A stretch of DNA of 64,000 nt, from NCBI GenBank assembly GCA_013115135.1, contig JABANP010000018.1:124001-188000 (forward strand), read 5' to 3'. Shown in pieces: positions 34,034 to 46,453 of this stretch. This DNA comes from Perkinsus olseni (taxonomy: Eukaryota; Perkinsozoa; Perkinsida; Perkinsidae). The translations under genes and the position numbers were made by a program. The notes below the pieces were generated by a model. That model was not told the DNA's origin. It saw only the letters and a list, made by a program, of their open reading frames with translations, and did no database searches. Each line of letters begins with the position of its first letter. Positions within the stretch are counted from its first letter, which is position 1.

Positions 34034-34773
34034 TCAGTTCAACTTGACGGTAACCGCCGCGCCATCGAGGTCCGGCATCGCGAACGCTGAGGCTGAGATC
34101 AGCGAGGGGCTTGGGCGGGAATCCTGAGACCAGCGTGAGGGCGGCGGGGTCAGCTCCGATGCAGGAAGCTGCGAAGGCCACAACGTCCGACACTCTGTGG
34201 GAGTCCAAGTTGAACTTCTGCACTTTCCGTTGACCATCAGGGAAGCGGAACTGGATAGTACCCATGGGCTTGGACTCATCCAAGTGTACCGTAGCTCCAG
34301 TGTGAGTCTCGACCTTAGTGCCAGATCCTGAGCCACTACCGCCGAGGGTTTGTCCCTGACCAGCGAACAGACCATTATCAGCCTCGCCACTGTTAGCCTC
34401 CGCTTGAGTTGGGCCAGAGTAATCCTCGTCCTTCTGGTTCACCATAACCTGGACTTCCCGCATGTTCTGACCGGAAGCAACGACGGCTTGCTGGATCTCT
34501 GGCGGAGCGATGCCTTGACGCATATCCTGCAGGGCTTGGGCGTTCTCTGGTATAGACGTGTCCCTGAAGGGGCCTCCGTTCACTTGAAAGCCATTACGAT
34601 ACACGGTAACCATAAAACGATTGTCAGGCTTCTGCTGGCCGGGCTCTGGGGGGTTGAAAACCGCCAAGCCTGACTTCTCCCCGCCAGTGAAAAGAGCTGG
34701 TAGCATTGGGGTCGTTGGGGTGCTGCTGATCGTCGTCGTCGTTAGAGTCGAACAAGCTTCGGATGTTTGACAT
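34034..34773 (-). CDS. p47/UBX-type Cdc48 cofactor (SEP + UBX)
   Basis: An adaptor that recruits the Cdc48/p97 ATPase in membrane fusion and protein degradation. It starts MSNIRSLFDSNDDDDQQH at 34773, matching the IRTLSDL...-type N-terminus of plant and protist p47 proteins, then FTGGEKSGLAVFNPP, the SEP domain (VTVYRNGFQVNGGPFRDTS), a glycine/serine linker and the UBX domain (TIQFRFPDGQRKVQKFNL, SGFPPKPLADLSLSV), ending DGAAVTVKLN at 34034. The gene appears intronless but needs one base skipped twice: once in 34684-34713, between the N-terminal motif and FTGGEKSG, and once near 34067-34074, in the last strand of UBX. No usable splice sites lie there. No UBA domain is seen, so this is the short p47 form. 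Confidence 0.85.
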
Positions 34774-35276
34774 ATGGACTTCAATGAAAACTGAAGTTAC
34801 TAACGCGGAGACGGTTCAGTTGCCTGGAGGTACTCCAGCGAAAGGGCACAGTTGCAGATAGAAAGCGATACGACAGACGAGAGGCCTCCTGTGAGTTCGA
34901 CTAAGGAGGCCATCAATGCATGAACCGTGCTTAGTCTTCCTCAGAGCTCACCTGAGAAGGGATGAGGGCTCGGCGCGGACTCCCCTATCCGAGCTCAGAG
35001 ACGTCCCAAAACCGCCAGTATCAGTCCGAAATTAACCCACTCCAGATCCTACACTAACGCGGTATAACACGCTGCACTCATCTATGCTGCCAAGTGCCCG
35101 ATAGTAAGCCTACCATAACTAGCCTCGCCAGTAACGGTCAACATGGGCTGCTGGCCCTGTTACATGACCCTGGGCGTGCGCGCGATTTTGTAGCGGAGCG
35201 AAGCAAAGAATGCTCGCAAGATTCACTTTTGATGATACAGTGAATCGTCGACACTCCCTCCTTCTTTCGTACAAGC
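34774..35276. other. Divergent intergenic region p47/Vps2
   Basis: About 500 bp between the start codons of two genes that point away from each other, so it should hold both promoters. No gene or clear motif was recognised. Confidence 0.5.
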
Positions 35277-36408
35277 ATGGGGAATCAGTCCAGCAAGCTG
35301 ACTTTAGAGGAGCAGATGCGTGCCAATAAACGCATGATAAACCGGGCTGTTAGGGAGCTGGATCGAGAGAGGATGGGGCTACAGAGGAACGTAAGGCATT
35401 TGGGGGAGTTATGGTACGGAGTATCTTGAGGTCAACTTCAGGAACAAAAATTAATTACGGATATAAAACAAGCCGCTAAGAAGAATCAGATGGGACCTGT
35501 GAAAATTATGGCCAAGGATTTGGTAGCATTGCCTTCAGTCCGCCGAGTGCGAAATCAGCCGTGCGGTGGTCAGGTCAGGACTCGTCGATACGAGTCGAAG
35601 TTTTTGGAGATGAAATCCCATCTACAGGGGGTTAGTTTAAGGATGCAGACGGTGAAGTCGACAGAGGCTATGGCGAGGAGCATGAAGGGATGCACGCAGG
35701 CTATGGTAGTAGCTAGAGGTGTCAGAAAGTCAACGACGGAGACATTGGTTCTAGGCACGCATGAATAAGCAGCTCAACCTGCCGCAGTTGCAGAAGATCA
35801 TGCAGGAGTTCCAGGACGAGACCGAGAAGATGGGCTTGACGGAGGAGGTAATGAGGGACCTGGCGGCTGCGAACTTGAAATTTCGTACTTGCCATCATGC
35901 GGAGTGGAAACTACGTTCTCCCAGGTTATGGGTGACACCATCGATGATGTTCTCGGTGAAGTCGGGAGACGAGGAAGAAGAGGAGGCCATTGTGGGCCAG
36001 GTCTTAGAAGAGATCGGAGTTGATATGAATGAGGTCTTGGCCAACGCCCCAGGATCGGCGTTACCCGCAGGTAGTCCTCGCATGAGGTCCCCGGTTCAAT
36101 CCTAGCACCCTGCACTTTGGCTCAGGCCAGAAGACTTCGGTGGGAGCTAGCAAGCAATCCAAGCAGCAGGCTGTTGCTGAGGGTGCTGCTGCGACTGGTA
36201 GACCCACTGGTGGACAGGACAACAAGAAGAATAACGGAGGCAATGACGATGGCGGTAGTAGTAGGGGTTGCAGGATGCGGTCAGCTCCCATAGCATCATC
36301 ACCGTCCACTGGTATAGTGATTGACGTGGTGTCCTTAGGATCCCCTCCCTCCCTCCACCGCCTCCGGAGAACGATCTAGAGAGCAGACTTAATGCATTGA
36401 AGCGATGA
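35277..36408 (+). CDS. ESCRT-III subunit Vps2/CHMP2 with an acylation-type N-terminus
   Basis: An ESCRT-III subunit acting in membrane scission at endosomes and elsewhere. Exons 35277-35390 (MGNQSSKLTLEEQMRANK, NRAVRELDRERMGLQRN), 35442-35522, 35574-35705 and one from 35755 (MNKQLNLPQLQKIMQEF) follow CHMP2 closely: KIMAKDLV, RTRRYESKF, SMKGCTQAM. The acidic segment needs a one-base skip near 35956-35966 to join GDTIDDVLGE to SGDEEEEEAIVGQVLEE. Further exons encode a glycine/asparagine-rich linker. The last ends NDLESRLNALKR with TGA at 36406-36408, a good MIM1 motif for Vps4 binding. The start MGNQSSK fits N-myristoylation, which is normal for Vps20/CHMP6 but not for Vps2. Confidence 0.88.
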
Positions 36409-36694
36409 GCTCCATCCGAGAGCATCGTCCTGCTGTGTCCATTTTGTACCAACTGTAACAGCGGCGACGAGAGCAGTAGTCGTAGTAGCCATCATTATTC
36501 TGCTGTATACCCGCGGTTGTCACTTGTCCTGCTGCCCAGTGGCCTATCAACTAGGGATGGGGCGCCGTTATCACCATCATCAATATTGCACTAACTTCCA
36601 CTACTTAGCATGTCAATACGGCAACCTCGTTGTGTTTCGATCCTCCTGCCATGGCCTTCCATCAGCTTCATTGATACAAAATCTCCCTTTTGGT

Positions 36695-39574
36695 ATGGAC
36701 TCCGGCGCAGGAGCCCCTCCAGCGACACCCGAACTCTCAACTCAGGGTGCTGGTGATGTCATCGACCGGGCCTCCGGGGTGGCGAACAGTCGGGTTCCAC
36801 GGTATCTAGGGGGCGGTCCCTCAGCTGCAGGGGGCTGCGAGACAGCTCCTTCCGCCAACCCAAACTATGGGTCGGCGGGGGCTCCGTCTTCACGTGTGGT
36901 GGTTCGACGGTGGCGACCAGTGCAGTACGGCTGCACGGCTGAGAAAGCGATGGAACTGCCTGGAGATCGATCGGGAGCAGCAAGTGTCGTTTACAATGAC
37001 GCTCTGTACGTCTTAGGCGGGTATGGTGGCAGTGGACGATTGGACGACCTTTTCAAATTTGACTTCAATACCAGACTCTGGTGAGAATGTTGAGCGGAGC
37101 GAAGGTTGGTATTGATTTCGGCGTAGGTCCCAAGTCCACACTAAGGGAGAGACACCAACAGGGCGTGAGAATAATGGTGCTGTGGTCATCAAGAATAATA
37201 TGTACGGAAGTTGTGGTACTCTGTGAAGCCATTTAACCTTTCAGGTACCTTTTCGGAGGGTACTCAGGATACAACTGGCTGAATGATTTCCACTGCTTCA
37301 ACTTTGACACGTCCACCTGGGCGCCGGTAGAGGTCAAAGCTGGCAGTCCACCGTCCACAAGATTCGGCTATGTCTCCAGCGTGCATGGGTCGGTATTTTT
37401 TGTATTTGGGGGTTATGATGGTCAAACATGGTTGAATGATATGCATGAGTTCGACGTGGATGAAGGCACGTGGTCGCAAACCCACGTCCAAGGGTACATC
37501 CCCACCGGCCGCTCCTGTCCGAGTTGGGCCTACCACGAAGGGAGTGTCTACCTTTTTGGAGGCTATGATGGTGTACATCGGATGAACGACTTCCACCGCT
37601 TCGAAATGTCCGATAGAAAGTGGTCAGTGGTGGCAACGAGGACCTCCGGACAGCCGCCGTCGCCGAGATACTTCCATGCCAGTGTGGTGCATGGGGACTC
37701 TCACTGTAGGGTGTTGGGAATGAGGTAACGCTGAAGCGAGAGATGGGTATTTTCAGGTACTTGTTCGGGGGTTACAGCGGTCAGGAGAGGCTGAACGATC
37801 TCCATGAGTTCAGGTAGTAGGTTGGCCTCCCTTCACTTTCTCGAGGTAGGTTCCATCAGGTTTGATCTACAGACATGGTTCCTAGTCCAGACTGAGGATC
37901 CACCGTCTGGCAGGAGCTCCTCGTGGCTCAGGTAGTAGTATGCTGTGTGGGGCTGCTCTTCTATAGAAGCCATAAAGAAGGCTCAGCCGCTATCGGACGC
38001 GTTTGCGACTTGCGTTTGAGACACCGACTTTTCTCTTTCCGGTACGCCCTCCCATCAGGTGCACAATAATTCGTTGTATGTATTTGGCGGCTACAACGGT
38101 TCGATAGTGCTCAACGACTTCCATGAGTTCCGGTGAGGAGGAAAGCTCCGCTCCTCGGTTCGGGTTCACGGTCCGACAGGTTCGACCCGATTCATGTACC
38201 AGCTAGCACCATGGAGGGTGATCTCCGCCGGTGGGCTCATAGCTGCTGCGCCCGCGCCATTCGTCATCTGCTGCACATCAGGTTGATGACAGCTCCGGAG
38301 TTTGCTGATGTCGTGTTCCTCGTGGACGGTCGGAGATTGCTGGCCAACAAGGCATTGGTAAGCGGCGCTCACAGTTCGCAGGCCCCGACTTCCATGCATT
38401 GTCGTCTGCTTGCAGTTGGCATCGCGTAGTGAACACTTCTGCGCTATGTTCTTCTCCTGTGGACTGCGAGAAGCTGCCAGACGATGTCAAAGCAGCAAGG
38501 CTCGAGTGTGCGGTGATGAGAGCACCTCCTATGCAGTGCAGCCGCCGAGCCAATCTGATCTACTGGAGGTGTTGTACTGCCAGCCGCTTCCACGGTGAGG
38601 CGTACACCGCTCCACCCTAGGTCCCGATCACCGATGTCGATTATGACACGTTCAACTTGCTGTTGGAGTACATTTACACCGACAAGGTGATGCTCCTACT
38701 GACGGCCAGGGATACTGTCGTAGTGTAGGTCCACCCAGACCTCAACACAGGGCAGGCCCTGTCCTTGCTCATCACAGCTGGGATGTTCTGCATAGATCGA
38801 CTGCGGGTGAGTTGTCATGGAGGGAAAGGGGGATCTTGACCAGACTTGCCTCCTACGCTTGAACTTCGATTGCTTCAGGCGATCTGTGAAGACATAGTGC
38901 GCCACAACATAACGATACAGAATTGCGTAAGCCCATCGGGCTGAGTCCGGATGCTCAAGTTACTGTAATGAGCGTCGGTTACCTCAGGTGGAGGTATTGA
39001 TAACAGCTCATCATCACAACGCCGATGGCCTCAAGGAGATCTGCCTGGAGTTCCTGCTCTCTAACGAGGAGGCCTGTACGTTCCTTGCCAATCGAGGGAG
39101 TGTCTTGTTCACATTCGAGCAATTAACGTACCAAAACTTCAGTGGACTTTTTTTCCGAAAAACGCACGTCTCCTGGTTTGAACCGAGGATTGTTCGTGCT
39201 GCGTCTCCTTGTTGTACAGCGGCGAGCGAAATCGCTAGTTGGCCGACTGGCACGCAAGTCTCCCATAGCAGTGTCTTGGTGCCTTGCTCAGGTAAGCATC
39301 ATTCTGATGGCTTCAAGGACCTCATTGGAGAGCCCCAGTTGATGTGAGTGGCGGTGGTGGTGTCGAACGTGAAGGACGGCTGTGCCTCCTCGCAACAGGT
39401 ACGAGCTGTTAGTGCGACGGAAACCCTCTACTGCCACGCCCAATGTTGTTGATTCTAACGGCGACCCGCATCGAGGTAAGGTAATCAGACTCTGTTTTTG
39501 CCCTACTCTGTGGGTCTGTAGGAGGTGGAGGAGGTGGATCCAGTGTGAGAGCATCACCGTCGTCGTGGCGTTGA
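36695..39574 (+). CDS. Kelch-repeat BTB protein (LZTR1-like)
   Basis: The start is ATG at 36695 (MDSGAGAPPATPELSTQ). A disordered leader precedes Kelch repeats recognisable by GG plus Y/W spacing: LYVLGGYGGSGRLDDL, YLFGGYSGYNWLNDF, FFVFGGYDGQTWLNDM, YLFGGYDGVHRMNDF, YLFGGYSGQERLNDL and YVFGGYNGSIVLNDF, spread over about seven exons. Then a BTB domain (APEFADVVFLVDGRRLLANK; YDTFNLLLEYIYTDKV) and a BACK-like segment (EVLITAHHHNADGLKEICL). The last exons encode LMYELLVRRKPS and a glycine run, with stop at 39572-39574. The Kelch-then-BTB order matches LZTR1, a Cullin-3 substrate adaptor, so ubiquitin-ligase adaptor function is expected. The second BTB of LZTR1 was not found. Confidence 0.8.
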
Positions 39575-39742
39575 TGGCTACTGTGTACCCGTATGGTAAC
39601 CACATTTAATTGTCATTTTTTGTGATGTACACGTTCAATCTGACCTTAGTGGGTGTTGGGTTGGTCTATCCTAGTGGGGTGTGAGTGGCGGCAGACCGAG
39701 AGTAGAATTCACGGGAACAGCCTTCGGCCTTTGCCTTTGAGC

Positions 39743-40672
39743 ATGCGTCCATTCCACTATACTGTTCACGTCGGCACCCTGGTCGTGGCCCTAAAAAACG
39801 GTGAATATTTCTACTCTAATGGAAGGGAGGCTATGCACCTCGCCAAGACGGGAGATGGTGTTGATATGAGCATTACTCAGAGGGACCCGCCTGGGACGGG
39901 GTTCGCTAAGACTTTTCGGTTGAAGGGGAGCGTGCAAGAGAATGGCTGCTTGAGCAATGTAGCCTTCATGCAGAGTCCCGATAGATTCCGAGGGGATGCT
40001 AAGGCAAAGGACGCGATATGTTTCGATAATGCTGATCACGCCTTGTTGACGGGCATAGAGCTCGATAGTGGTGTCGATGAGGTGAAGCTGAAACCATGGA
40101 GGGTGGGGGGCTTCCTGCCTGTAGGTGCCTTTAAAGGCTCCGTGCCACAGTTCGGCATGTCGCTCATCTTCAAGGAACTGCATCATGCAGATGCCCCCAA
40201 GGAAGGGAGGATGATCGTTGAGGGGTCGGCTAGGTTCAGAGAGTACAGCGAGTACACGGTCACCTTCGAGCAGGATATCAAGAGACAGAACAGGTTCCAC
40301 ATCAAGGGAAGCGTTAAGTTGGAAAATAATTTTACCGCTCATGGCAAGCATTCTAACGCTGTCGGCGACCTCATCTCTCGAGATCCGAGGTCGACATTTT
40401 ATTATCGTGAGCCGCTTCTCCTCGTGGACATACCCAAGAAAGTTTTCGAGGAGGGCAGGGAGAATTGGGGACAGTCGGTGCCGATGAATGGGTTGAGGAT
40501 CCTGTTGATGCGCGAAGATGATGCGGTGGCGGACGCGGTGGTCAAATCAAATACGCTCAAGAAAACTCGTCGTAAACGATCATCCAGGAAAGCCGTCAGA
40601 GCTGAGAAACGAAGAGCTGAGGTCCTGGCTGCAGACGAAGGAGCGCCACGGGCTAAGAAACTAAGAAACTGA
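39743..40672 (+). CDS. Uncharacterised protein with a basic, nuclear-type tail
   Basis: One long open exon; ATG at 39743 (MRPFHYTVHVGTLVVALK) is preferred over upstream in-frame codons because a family-like folded segment begins there. About 309 residues. The body looks rich in beta strands (EYTVTFEQDIKRQNRFHIKG, FAKTFRLKGSV). The tail is strongly basic and helical (KKTRRKRSSRKAVRAEKRR), ends PRAKKLRN and carries likely nuclear localisation signals. No known domain recognised. It follows the Kelch-BTB gene on the same strand with about 170 bp between. Confidence 0.75.
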   Translation: MRPFHYTVHVGTLVVALKNGEYFYSNGREAMHLAKTGDGVDMSITQRDPPGTGFAKTFRLKGSVQENGCLSNVAFMQSPDRFRGDAKAKDAICFDNADHALLTGIELDSGVDEVKLKPWRVGGFLPVGAFKGSVPQFGMSLIFKELHHADAPKEGRMIVEGSARFREYSEYTVTFEQDIKRQNRFHIKGSVKLENNFTAHGKHSNAVGDLISRDPRSTFYYREPLLLVDIPKKVFEEGRENWGQSVPMNGLRILLMREDDAVADAVVKSNTLKKTRRKRSSRKAVRAEKRRAEVLAADEGAPRAKKLRN

Positions 40673-40984
40673 GTGCCGGTCCTGTGCGGCCCGGGAAGCG
40701 ATATATAACGTCAGTGTCAAAAAACAAACTCGTCTGTGCCGTATACTTACTATCAAAACTTATTCATATTTTCGTGAGTGTTCATGATTGCCCGTAAACC
40801 ACGCTTTTGCATTGAGGCTTTTGCGTTATCAGTAGAGTAAGACGGAGTTGTTGAGGGTCATTGACTCGGGCCAAGTAAGAACATGCCAACAACTGGTTGC
40901 AGCGGTACAACGGCGTTGGTCATTGAGCCAAGGTCGTTCAAATGAAGCCGGGTGCTCGTCAGGCTTCGATCCCTCCCACCTCTA
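40673..40984. other. Gap between two plus-strand genes
   Basis: About 310 bp with no gene; 3' flank of one gene and promoter of the DUF229 gene. Confidence 0.5.
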
Positions 40985-43639
40985 ATGATGGCCAGTCATC
41001 TATCTGGAAAGCGAGTGCTCGCATCGCTCTTGCTGTTCGTTTTCGTGGCCCTGTTGACCATATCTTTGGAGGATTGCGAAGCATCAGCAAGGTACCTCCT
41101 TGCAGGGTAAGCCCGTTGGCAGGGCCCTGTTCGGTCTCGCGTCTGCTTGACTGATGATACCTTCATTTACCAGCGCTGATTAGTGAAGCTTTGCTTGTCT
41201 CAGCAACCGCGCTGGACGGGCCCGCAGTTCACGATAATAGGGAGCTCTTCTCTGGCGAGTACGAAGAGGAAGACCATGCGTTGTTCATCTCCGTTGCATG
41301 CTGTTCGTAGCCTCTGCCATGACGACCGCAGTGAGACGTTGGTGCTTCACTGTTTCAGGTGGGCGATCGAGAGCCTCCATCAGTGCTCACCACGGCCCCT
41401 ACGAGAAGACTTCTCGTCGTGGAATCGAAGCACCTATGAAGTCCAACACTGTCCAGCGCAGGATGGCAGAGGTCAGAGGGTTCGATCCATTAAGTCCCAT
41501 CGCTGCTCTCCCCCGCCGCCCCAAGGAATGTGAGGGCTGGCCTCATTTGTGTGCTTCCTCTCAGCTGCTTCTTCGAGCGAGCTTTCTTTCGTTTGGCTGC
41601 ACTCTCACCGTAGCAGGTCGCTTGATTGATCAACTCAGCCGTAGGTGCGGCCTACCACTTCGTCCTCCTCAACTCCACGCATTTCCTGAACAACATCTGC
41701 GATAGGAATAATGGAGACTGCCATCTACCGACTGAGAAGTCGTCCGAGTGTTCTACTGACTTCTACGCTCTGGATGAGTATCCGAGAGTACTCCGGTCGG
41801 AAGAAGTCGAATACCCCAATCAGAAACCTCGAGCCAAGATGCAGCTGTATGGAAGCCATTTTCGACTCACTCATGATGCTCTCATTCTCCACAATTGCAC
41901 AGCCTCCGTCGAATGGACAATCTTCCATTTACGACGGACACCCACTCCTCCCTCTCGCATGTCTCTTTCGCGGCGAGAAGCGGCCCTTGCCCTCAGCGGT
42001 GTCTTTGGGACTGCCTTCCAGCCAGCGTCCCGCAAGGGGGGCCGTGGGGATGTATACACGACAGATCACGTGACATTGATCATGATAGACGCCATCAGCC
42101 GAGCTCATTTCATGCGGACCTTCCCCAAAACTCAAGCCTACGTCGAGAGCAAGCGAAGGGTTAGGGAGAGCTACGTGCTTGGCGGCTTCATTGCAACGGG
42201 CAAATTCACTATGTTGGCCATGACCGCCTTTCAAATTGGCTACTTCAACCCGTTAACGCCTCTCATGGAGTTTGCCACCGAGGATGGGAGAACACGAGGC
42301 CTGGTAAGTGAATCTAATCACTGAGTCCATACTCCAGTATGATACATATGGTGCCTCGTACGTACGCGCAATGACTTGCTAGAGGCCCATCCTCCGTCGA
42401 TTTGGCATCTCAATATTTCCCAGGCTGTGGCGCATTGGTACCCCGGCTTTGTCAGGCGCAATACGCCAGGGAGGCTGGGATGATCTCCGCCATATGTTCG
42501 GGTATCGAAGGGTTCAACCTGATGGCTCACAACTGGAAAGATGGTCAGCTGGGCCCTCATCACTACTTGAATGCATTGGAGGACAGAGTCAGAGGCTTGT
42601 CGGAGATACATGAAGGGAAGACTGTGCTCGAGTGTACTGGCAACCTGCGGCAAGAAGAGTACTGCTTTCCCGTTGGAAAAAGTGTGGCTATGGCGTACCA
42701 AAAAGAAAAGGGTGTCCGTCTCTTCCAACAGTTGTACATGACGGGAAATCATCAAGGCGATCAACTCTATGGGTTTGGCTGGGATGATGACCTTGTGGAG
42801 TACCTCAAATGGCAGGATAACTTCTACAGTCAACTAGGCCAGCGACATACCACGATCATCATGAGCGACCACGGCAACCAATGGGCCAGCCACAAGGCGG
42901 CCGCCAATGAAAGATACTCCCCGTTGGCCATAATCTCGTCGAATAAGGAGTTCCCTTCTCACGTTCACCAAGTCCTATCTCACAATGAGCTAGCGTTGAT
43001 AACGAGTGTAGATCTGCATAACGCAGTTCTGGGCCTCATGGACGAGAGTATTCTACCAGTCAACTGTGAGTACCAAGCGAGGCAGCCATCGGTTTGGTCA
43101 ACATCCTCGAACTCTACTCAGGTCGGTGGGAATCGACCAACTGTGACGTCTCCATTCGAAACATATTCACGAGGAAGGTGCACCATAGGACTCCACAACA
43201 ACTGGGCATACCGACCAAGTAGGGCGGATTCCCCTGGCTTGGGGTCTTGGATTGGTTTTTTCGCATTCAGAGCATCGCCTTGTTCTCTCGAGTGGGGAGA
43301 AGAGTCCTCGAGCGTTCCCTCCGATCTTATTGAGCATATAATCGTTTTTATCAACTCACAACATTCGCGTGGATCAGCCTGTCTCGATCTCGAGCTTTCC
43401 CCTGAATTCACGCCCCAACTATGCGGCGAACGACTGACGAGTCGGCCGGGATTGTCCGCCTGCGGCTGCGTCCTCAAGAGTTGACGAACGTCTCCATGCT
43501 CTACGACGTGGAACTCATCGGCGATACCCCTCAATTCGCTGAACCCAGAGAAACCTATATGAGTTTTCAAGTTTGCATGCCGAAGGACACGTCATCCTTC
43601 AATAAGCTAACGTGTCTTTGCAACAAGTTCGCTATTTGA
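40985..43639 (+). CDS. DUF229 sulfatase-like extracytoplasmic protein
   Basis: The start is ATG at 40985, a second ATG following directly (MMASHLSGKRVLASLLLF). The hydrophobic run VLASLLLFVFVALLTI is a signal peptide or type II anchor. At least eight exons follow. Family blocks: VTLIMIDAISRAHFMRTFPK (alkaline-phosphatase-fold metal site and nucleophile region of DUF229), TGKFTMLAMTAFQIGY, a histidine-rich segment (GPHHYLNALEDRV), TTIIMSDHGNQWASHK (second metal-site motif with DHG) and RYSPLAIISSNKEFP. The cysteine-rich C-terminus ends FQVCMPKDTSSFNKLTCLCN with stop at 43637-43639. An intron of 63 nt (GTGAGT...CTCAG) is placed at about 43065. The family resembles sulfatases in fold but its substrates are unknown. 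The product should face the outside or secretory lumen. Confidence 0.75.
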
Positions 43640-43965
43640 AGTATATTTATCAGGGATAAGCCTCTCTCGTTACAATTGTTTTCAAGGAACATTCAGTTTC
43701 AAATTGGGTTTACGGTCTGCGTTAATGGTTCTGGAGTGACTAGTTCATGATGTACAAACGACCTTCACTGGTACAACAAACGCACTTCGTTCGAAGTGAA
43801 ACACTAGTTACTGAATTCTACGTAAAAAATCAATGATAGGTCAGGCGGAAGGCTCGCACTGCATTCGCAACTCATTGTCACCGAGCTGATGATGACCTGG
43901 TGAGAACAAGAAGATCGACCAGAAGCGTGTCCGAGGAATGACTGGCTGTTGACTCACCTGCATCC
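43640..43965. other. Gap between convergent genes
   Basis: About 325 bp, AT-richer, holding the 3' flanks of the DUF229 gene and the mucolipin gene. Nothing else seen. Confidence 0.5.
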
Positions 43966-45875
43966 TCAGAGCTCACTAGGCTTGTCGACGATCCTGTTGT
44001 ACTCTCCCGCGCCGAATGTCGCAAGTGAAGCTCCTCGAAACCGCTTCGCCGTACAGAAAGCCTCGTCCACTATAGCTAGGAAGATGTTCAATACGACGTA
44101 TATGAAAAGGCAAAGGAATGTGTAGCAGTAGACTTGTCCCCAAAACCACGAAATAGATGTCATGTCCATGAACATGTCATGGATGATGTCACCGTTGAGT
44201 AGAGAGAACATGGCCATGAGAGCGTCGGACAGAGAGGCGAAGTTACTGCTGGGCCAGAACACACAAGTACCACACAGTGCATAGGCCAGGAGTAAGGGCA
44301 TGAGACCAGAGAGGAACCTCAGTAACCGAGGGAGCGCTCGAGACAGTGTCCGAATGAGGACATAGTAGGTGGGGAAGAACTGGAGGTAGCGTAGTAGTGT
44401 GAGCCACGCCATACCAGCACCGACGCCTAGGAGAGACAACCTCCAGTAGACATCTGCTGTCTTATCAGCCCTCTGGATGCACTGCAGTGCGGCTGTGGCC
44501 TGCACTGCATTGGCAACCAATACGAATATCAACCAGGGGTCCAGCCAACCAACAGCCAGCTCACGCACAAGAAGGTCGTTCGTATCCCCAGTAGACCGCA
44601 GCCCGCCTCGACGCAGAATGTATGACCGGGTAGCTAGCGCCGCCGAGAGCAGCGTTAGTGGTAAGCAGAGTAGTGGGAGGAGATACAGCACGGGGTGGGT
44701 ATATCTCTCTCCTGCTAGTCGGGGATCCTCAAGGAATAACGCTTCCAGCTCTGTATCCGAACACTCGGTGAGGTCGTAGGTCAGGCGACTCTTCACCTGA
44801 CAAACGACCACTACCCTCGCTGGATGATGATAGCCTATCAATGATAGATTCACGTGAGTAAGTTTCTATACTCACAACACCAACCAGGAACGTTGGACTG
44901 AGCTGAACATCCGAAAGGCGGAGGCTACCTGGCCGCTGCCGCCATAATCGAAGTTCACCCGTATGCTCCACGATAGGCACTGCCACCACCACGACCCCGG
45001 GAATGGATCCAAAATATGGATGGAAAAGTACATCTGAGAACGCACTGTAGAGGAGCAAGGATACGATCGTATACGTTGCGTATTCTCTTCAGCTTCTCCA
45101 CGGAGTTCATCAATCGCCCGTAACTGAAGTCGTTCTCCCAGCCGTCGTCGAGGATCATGCGCTGTCGATCGCCATTGAGCCAGTGTATGTGGAGAACCAA
45201 TGGTTGGGACAGGTGCCTGGGACGTCGAGAACACAGAGTTGCATAAGTGGAGCCACAGCCGTATTAAAGCATCACTGCTCGAGACACCGCGTCACGGGAA
45301 CTATGAAGTGTGTGGTGGTCGATACCGCGGCGATGACACATCACCTGAAGTCCGAAAGACTTCTTCCATCTATGTTCCAGTAATGATCCAACGTCTGGTT
45401 GCTGACACTCGCGAGCTCCGAGGCTGTTGACGCATCTAAGAGAAGAGACTCCGTTGCTAACCTACTAATGAAAACTGGGTGAGGTCCTCGACTCCGCGAG
45501 AGAGGCTCTCCCTACACCGTTCACGTTCCCCAGGGCTGCCAGAAACTCCTATGAATCCTGTATAGAAATGTCGCAGAGCATGCCTAGCATGAAGACAATC
45601 GTTCTCGGTCCAGATGCATCTACATAGGGCGATACATCAACTAAGGAGCGTCCGGTCGACACCTACACCATTGCTGTTGTGATGAGGGCGAGACAGATGT
45701 GGACGGTGAGCCTCCACGGCCACAAGCCATGGCGTCGGAACTTCTCGCACGGATTCAACGTCACCCTCTCTCTAGGGGACATCAACGGGGCACGATGGGA
45801 GTCGTTGTCAGGGGCGTCCTCATCACCTAGTATACACCGAAGGCATCTGCTTGGTGCAGAGGTCATAGAAAGCAC
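43966..45875 (-). CDS. Mucolipin-type (TRPML) cation channel
   Basis: An endolysosomal TRP-family cation channel. ATG near 45875 opens MLSMTSAPSRCLRC; the first conserved block is LNPCEKFRRHGLWPW followed by the first membrane segment (LTVHICLALITTAMV), matching MSPCEKYRARGRKPW of mucolipins. Several exons then encode the luminal domain (SNQTLDHYWNIDGRSLSDF; EKLKRIRNVYDRI; LFHPYFGSIPGVVVV), whose joins I did not fully resolve. The last exon (from about 44810) is long and open: YLLPLLCLPLTLLSAAL, the S4-S5-like LRYLQFFPTYYVLIRTL, a pore region with LLNGDIIHDMF, where NGD parallels the TRPML filter NGDD, and the final helix LFIYVVLNIFLAIVDEAF. It ends RIVDKPSEL at 43966. The usual C-terminal dileucine sorting signal is not obvious. 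Confidence 0.82.
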
Positions 45876-46453
45876 TCTCCACTAAAAATAAGAGAGGATC
45901 GCTTGTTGGTCCCGAAGGCCACGGCGGCCGTAGCCCTTTGCATACAAGGTGATACTTTCAAGGCGCGATATCGCCCCCTAGTCGCAGCTGCACCCCTTGC
46001 CATTGATAATGAACACAACACCTAGGAATGGGCCAGTAAAGTGAACAATAAAGTGAGGCTTCGAGGGAGACTTAGTGAGTCTGCATTGAAGCATAGATAT
46101 GTACTAGAGTGTAGACTGCTGCTGATGTAGGGACAGTGGGCAGTGGGGTGGAGGAAGGCCATCACAGTGATGTGGCTATGCAGAGGCCCGGATTCTTAGG
46201 GTTCAGGAGAGACAATCGAAAGTGGTGCAACAGAGGCAACAGACGACGTGGCGATTGGCCGACGAACCAGAGACCTAGACGGGATTGAACCACCTTGCCC
46301 TCACGAATGTTTGGGGCCTGACATACTGCAACCTAAGCTTGCTCCTGGCAGCAAGGCACCAGCGGAGAGGGGATGATAAGTAGCTAAATGGGCAGCAACG
46401 ATATACAGCAGCTGAATAGAGTACGAGTAACTAGAACAACAGTCGGGACTAAA
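45876..46453. other. Gap between mucolipin and kinase genes
   Basis: About 580 bp upstream of the mucolipin gene and downstream of the kinase gene, both on the minus strand. Open frames are short. No gene or RNA recognised. Confidence 0.45.

Noticed and set aside
39155..39245. tRNA-like T-arm text (GGTTTGAACCGAGGA) in the Kelch-BTB gene
   Set aside because: Only the T-loop-like 14 bases resemble a tRNA; no D arm, anticodon arm or acceptor stem can be formed on either strand.
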